From Acidimicrobiaceae bacterium (lineage in GTDB: Bacteria; Actinomycetota; Acidimicrobiia; Acidimicrobiales; RAAP-2): a DNA stretch of 64,000 bases. The position numbers and the translations under genes were made by a program. The notes below the pieces were generated by a model that saw nothing but the letters and a program-made list of their open reading frames with translations, was not told the origin of the DNA and searched no databases. The first letter of the stretch is position 1; every line of letters begins with the position of its first letter. Below are positions 60,465 to 64,000 of this stretch, piece by piece. The DNA lies in the NCBI GenBank assembly GCA_003155915.1, contig PMFA01000005.1, positions 153,524 through 217,523 on the forward strand, given 5' to 3'.

Positions 60465-62747
60465 CTACTCCATCCTTACGTTCTGAGGTCGAGTGGAGCG
60501 ATCGAGCAGGGGCAGTGTCGAGGCGATCATGGCGAGGGCCCCGACCAGACCACCGCCGACGATGAAGTAGTACGACATGCCCGGCGGGCGAAGCGTCAAG
60601 CCCAACTGGGAACGCAAGAACAAGTCCGAGGCGACGAAACCGGTCATGGCCGAGGCGACCGAGATCACTAGCAGTGGACCGGCGGTCTCGAAAGCGACCA
60701 TTCGTTGAAGAACCCCGAGCGGGGCGCCGCTCAGTCGCAACAGACCGAACGGTCGTTTGCGTTCGCTCACGCCCGCCGCCATGGCGACCGCCAGGCTGCA
60801 CCCCGCGATCAAGAGACTGGCGAGGGTGACGACCTCACTCGAGGTCCGCAACTCGTTCAGCAGTTGCGACGACTTCGCGTCGACCTCGCCGAAGAGACTG
60901 GTCGTGCTCTCGAACATGAAATCACGATCCAGCACCGTTTGGACCTTCTCGATGACCGAGGTCGAGCCGTTCGTGGCGACAGCAATCAGCTGCACGGGCA
61001 GTTTCGTCACGTTGGTCGTGGGCTGCGCACTCGGCCAGGTGGTCGAGGCCGCGACGGTCACGGACCTCGTGACCCGCATGAACGCGACGTCATCGCCGAG
61101 CGCCGCGTAGGTCGCCCCCGCGTGGCAACGACCGAGCGCCGGCGTGGAGGCCAGTTCGGCGCACGACACCAGGCCATCCTGGAGGTCGCCACCCAACCCA
61201 TTGATATTGGGCACCCGACCATCGATACGTAGGTTCGCGGGGGCCACGTAGACGATCGTCACGCCTTTAACGCCACGGATCGAACGCAGGGACTCGACGA
61301 CGCTCTGTGAGACCGACGGGATTGAGTTGTTCGTTGTGAAGGCGAACTGGTCGGTGACGGTACGACTGGCCGGGGCGCTCGAACTGGTCGAACCGTGGTC
61401 GGCGAGGATCGTCGAAATCGTGCCGACCGAGACGCTGGTGACGAAGATCGCCAAGATCAGACCACTGATGGCTCGAAAGGATCCCTTCGGGTTGTCGGAC
61501 AGTCGCCGTCCGGCGAGTAGCACGGGCACACGGCTCGTCCGACTGGCCATCAGTTTCGAGCCCGTCATGATCAACCACGGACCCGCGAGCACCAATCCGA
61601 GCATTGTCAAAAAGAACCCGAGGAGGTAGGCCTGGACCTGCGCGCTGGCACTCGTCGGGCGGCCCACGGAGACGAAGTACGCGAGGACGGCGATACCGGC
61701 GATGAGAGGGAGGACGCGATAGGCGCGCGGAGGCTGCGGCGTGACCCGTCGCGTGACACCGAGCGGCGAGAGCTGGACCCGCCGAAGGGCGACGCGCGCG
61801 ACCACCGCTGCGGCGATCGGGACGCCGATCGCGACGACGAGGACGTCGACGAGTCCGATCGAGAGGTCGCTCGCCTGAAGCGGTTGACCGGCGAACGGGA
61901 CGTGCACCAAGGCGGGCTTGGTGACGAAGTACAAGCAGAACCCAATCGTGACGCCGGAGATCGCCGCGACGAGCGCCTCGACCGTCGCAATCACGCTGAC
62001 CTGTCGCATCGTCGCGCCGGCCAAACGAATCGCGGCGAAACGCTGCTCCCGTCGCGCCGCCGACAGCCGCATCGCGGCGCCGACGAACACCAGGACCGGG
62101 AAGAGCAGGACGAGCGCCAAGACCGCAAGGATGATCTGAAGTCCGGTCGTTCCCGACGTATCGGGCCCCCCGTCACTCGACGAGGTTACGAAACTGGTGA
62201 TCACGCTCGCGCCGGAGATCTCCGCCATCGTGTGCTCGCTCTGTCCCTCGACGATCACGAGGTCGTCCGGCGAGGGCAGTGCCGACGCACCGATCGTGCC
62301 AATCATCGTCCCCGTGAAGCGAGAACCCAATTCACTCGCCGGCGTCGTGCGCAGCAATGCGGCCAGTGCCGGCGACGCGTAGAACTGCCCCGGCCCGGGC
62401 AACGAAGGGATGCCGGGCGGTATCAGCGGGTGCGCGCCCGTGGCCGCCACGTCGATCTGCACGATCAACTGATTCTCGAACTGGTTGGAACTGACGATCC
62501 ACCAAATGGGACTACCGAGTGATGGCGTCGTGACCGACAGTTCGCCACCCCGTTGCGTCGGTCGCTGACTGTGCGGATTGGTTGCCATCCACGCGCCGCG
62601 TGCGTTCTGCGCGCCCAGTCCATTGATCGTTGCCAGCGTCAAGAGGAGCATCGCCACGCCCAAAGAGACCGCGAGAGCCATCACGACGAGTCGAACGAGT
62701 GACTCTTTCCCGCCGCGAGTACTGAGGCGAAGTCCAAATCGGATCAC
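60465..62747 (-). CDS. FtsX-family ABC transporter permease
   Basis: A 760-residue permease of the MacB/FtsX type. There is one N-terminal membrane segment, then a large extracytoplasmic domain (about 45-200), a set of three segments, a second extracytoplasmic domain (about 455-640) and three C-terminal segments. The cytoplasmic loops have RREQRFAAIRLAGATMRQVS and ERKRPFGLLRLSGAP, the two FtsX-domain repeats. Such permeases usually export antibiotics, lipids or peptides or act as mechanotransmitters. The start ATG overlaps the ATPase stop by 4 nt. Confidence 0.88.
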   Translation of the reverse strand: MIRFGLRLSTRGGKESLVRLVVMALAVSLGVAMLLLTLATINGLGAQNARGAWMATNPHSQRPTQRGGELSVTTPSLGSPIWWIVSSNQFENQLIVQIDVAATGAHPLIPPGIPSLPGPGQFYASPALAALLRTTPASELGSRFTGTMIGTIGASALPSPDDLVIVEGQSEHTMAEISGASVITSFVTSSSDGGPDTSGTTGLQIILAVLALVLLFPVLVFVGAAMRLSAARREQRFAAIRLAGATMRQVSVIATVEALVAAISGVTIGFCLYFVTKPALVHVPFAGQPLQASDLSIGLVDVLVVAIGVPIAAAVVARVALRRVQLSPLGVTRRVTPQPPRAYRVLPLIAGIAVLAYFVSVGRPTSASAQVQAYLLGFFLTMLGLVLAGPWLIMTGSKLMASRTSRVPVLLAGRRLSDNPKGSFRAISGLILAIFVTSVSVGTISTILADHGSTSSSAPASRTVTDQFAFTTNNSIPSVSQSVVESLRSIRGVKGVTIVYVAPANLRIDGRVPNINGLGGDLQDGLVSCAELASTPALGRCHAGATYAALGDDVAFMRVTRSVTVAASTTWPSAQPTTNVTKLPVQLIAVATNGSTSVIEKVQTVLDRDFMFESTTSLFGEVDAKSSQLLNELRTSSEVVTLASLLIAGCSLAVAMAAGVSERKRPFGLLRLSGAPLGVLQRMVAFETAGPLLVISVASAMTGFVASDLFLRSQLGLTLRPPGMSYYFIVGGGLVGALAMIASTLPLLDRSTRPQNVRME

Positions 62748-63463
62748 GGCGCCAGATCTGGAGTGAGCGAGGACACACGTCCATCGCGGACGACGACTTC
62801 GCGGTCCGCGTACGCGGCGACCCGCGGCTCGTGGGTCACGAGTACGACCGTGGTCCCGTCTTGACGGGCCGCCGTCACGAGCAGTTCCATCACGAGCTCA
62901 CCAGTCAACGAGTCCAGCGAGCCCGTGGGTTCGTCGGCGAAGAGCACCTTCGGACGCGCAACGAGTCCGCGCGCGAGGGCGACTCGTTGGGCTTGACCCC
63001 CCGACAGCTCTCCGGATCGCCGCCGCTCCAAGCCGTCGATACCGAGACGTCCGAACCACTCACGCGCGCGCGCGAGTGCGTCGTTGCGTCGAACCCCGCC
63101 CAGAAGAAGCGGCAGTGCGACATTCTCCTCGGCGGTCAGTTCGGGCACCAACTGTCCGAACTGGAAGACGAACCCGAAGGTGTCGCGACGTAGCGAACTG
63201 CGCTCACTCTCCGGGTAGGTGTCGATGCGCGTACCCGACAAGCGAATCTCCCCCGATTTTGGCACAAGGATCCCCGCCAAGCAGTGCAAAAGCGTCGACT
63301 TGCCCGAGCCACTTGGACCCATCACCGCGAGAATCTCGCCCTCGCGGATCGACACGCTGGCGCCGCGTAGCGCCGGGGTCTGACCGAAGTCGAAGAACAC
63401 TTCGATCGCCTCGATCATTGCGGCGGTGGGTCGAATCTCGTCTGCAACAGTCACGACGCTCAC
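62744..63463 (-). CDS. ABC transporter ATP-binding protein (MacB/LolD type)
   Basis: A 239-residue ATPase from the GTG at 63463, which overlaps the PadR stop (GTGA). Walker A GPSGSGKS is at 49-56, signature LSGGQAQ, Walker B VLFADEPTGSLDS. The DEPTGSLD and QRVALARGL forms are typical of the MacB/LolD group. It energises the FtsX-type permease. Confidence 0.9.
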   Translation of the reverse strand: MSVVTVADEIRPTAAMIEAIEVFFDFGQTPALRGASVSIREGEILAVMGPSGSGKSTLLHCLAGILVPKSGEIRLSGTRIDTYPESERSSLRRDTFGFVFQFGQLVPELTAEENVALPLLLGGVRRNDALARAREWFGRLGIDGLERRRSGELSGGQAQRVALARGLVARPKVLFADEPTGSLDSLTGELVMELLVTAARQDGTTVVLVTHEPRVAAYADREVVVRDGRVSSLTPDLAP

Positions 63464-63984
63464 GACGCCACCGCCCGTGCCAGGGAGGGGAGTCGAGCGG
63501 CGGTCATGTCGATCCAACGAAGGTCGGCCTCCAGATGGAAGAGCCCGTGATCAGCGAGTAAGACATCGATCAGGCTGTCCGTTCGCTTCAATTCGGTCAG
63601 TTCACGCATCCGTCGCAAATGCGCCGCGCGTTGCGTATCGAGGTACTGTTCGGCCGAGCGACCGAGCATGAGCGCCAGGACCACCTTCGAAAAGAGGACG
63701 GTCTGGAGGTGCGGTTCGGGTGTCACGGGCTCGGCGAGCCAGGCCTCGAACTCTTCTTTCCCCTCCGGCGTGATGGCGTAACGCTTGCGATCCGGCCCGT
63801 CGCCGGGCTCCGCTTCCCCGGGCACCACCTTCCCGTCACGCGAGAGTCGCGCGAGCGTGGCGTAGACCTGGCCGAAAGCCAACGGTTTGTCGCGCCCGAA
63901 ATAGGTGTCGTAGTCGCGCTTCAGGTCGTAGCCGTGGCTGGGTTCTCGTTCGAGGAGACCGAGCAATGTCAAGGGAACACTCAT
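63460..63984 (-). CDS. PadR-family transcriptional regulator
   Basis: A 174-residue PadR repressor of the Vir-like group. Winged helix with LTLLGLLEREPSHGYDLKRDYD and GQVYATLARLSRDGKVV, then the C-terminal Vir-type domain. It is the first gene of the operon with the ABC exporter, so it probably senses the exported molecule and controls its own operon. ATG near the right window edge; upstream only 16 nt are visible. Confidence 0.9.
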   Translation of the reverse strand: MSVPLTLLGLLEREPSHGYDLKRDYDTYFGRDKPLAFGQVYATLARLSRDGKVVPGEAEPGDGPDRKRYAITPEGKEEFEAWLAEPVTPEPHLQTVLFSKVVLALMLGRSAEQYLDTQRAAHLRRMRELTELKRTDSLIDVLLADHGLFHLEADLRWIDMTAARLPSLARAVAS

Positions 63985-64000
63985 GGGGGTTAGAATACAC

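Overview
The window is a high-GC, gene-dense chromosomal segment of an actinomycete-type bacterium. Signs of this are frequent GTG/TTG starts, very short or overlapping intergenic junctions (ATGA, GTGA, TGATG), candidate leaderless genes, PadR and TetR regulators, and a zinc-dependent alcohol dehydrogenase of the mycofactocin-linked (NDMA-dependent) type. A member of the Acidimicrobiia is my best guess, but no rRNA gene is present to prove it. The rpsF-ssb-rpsR-rplI-dnaB block at 57-60 kb is a core chromosomal landmark. I see no plasmid, phage, IS element, CRISPR array, tRNA or rRNA.

Layout. (1) 1-7.9 kb, minus strand: a tightly coupled operon livK-livH-livM-livG-livF, then a 3-hydroxyisobutyrate-dehydrogenase-like enzyme, an M24 (aminopeptidase P/creatinase/DddP-fold) enzyme and 2-oxoacid dehydrogenase E1 alpha and (cut off) E1 beta. 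It looks like uptake plus breakdown of one amino-acid-like compound. (2) 8-16.7 kb, plus strand: alpha/beta hydrolase, TetR regulator, an orphan E2 acyltransferase with two E3-binding domains, a NodI/NodJ-like ABC exporter with two permeases, an epoxide-hydrolase-like enzyme and an amidase. (3) 16.7-27.4 kb: MFS transporter, a PadR regulator with a perfect palindromic operator in its promoter, a trans-sulfuration PLP enzyme, DoxX protein, methyltransferase, DUF429 protein, an isocitrate-dehydrogenase-like protein lacking the usual catalytic Lys and Tyr, and a fused PutA. (4) 27.4-31.1 kb: a GT4 / (alpha/alpha)6-type / GH130 triad joined by 4-nt overlaps. (5) 31.4-35.3 kb: a DeoR-BtpA-FGGY kinase-SDR operon that looks like an uncharacterised sugar or polyol pathway. 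(6) 35.5-42.5 kb: a small Cys protein, an MFS relic, a phosphate:H+ symporter-like MFS protein, aldo/keto reductase, a secreted eight-repeat protein that looks like an eight-bladed beta-propeller, formamidase-like protein, orphan response regulator and peroxiredoxin. (7) 42.5-49.3 kb: a complete E1 alpha/E1 beta/E2 branched-chain-type 2-oxoacid dehydrogenase operon, MFS exporter, rlmN and an SDR. (8) 49.3-55 kb: an organosulfur locus (sulfonate-type ABC importer, arylsulfatase, OsmC) whose two transcription units share a near-identical 25-bp upstream element. (9) 55-60.4 kb: two small proteins, an alcohol dehydrogenase broken by a one-base deletion, then dnaB and the ribosomal/ssb operon, where S18 has a long acidic tail. 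(10) 60.4-64 kb: PadR, ABC ATPase and FtsX-type permease.

The overall picture is a heterotroph that takes up amino acids, amides, organosulfates and sugars. The most promising unexplained units are the BtpA operon, the GH130 triad, the organosulfur regulon with its repeated element, and the active-site-altered M24 and IDH-like enzymes.
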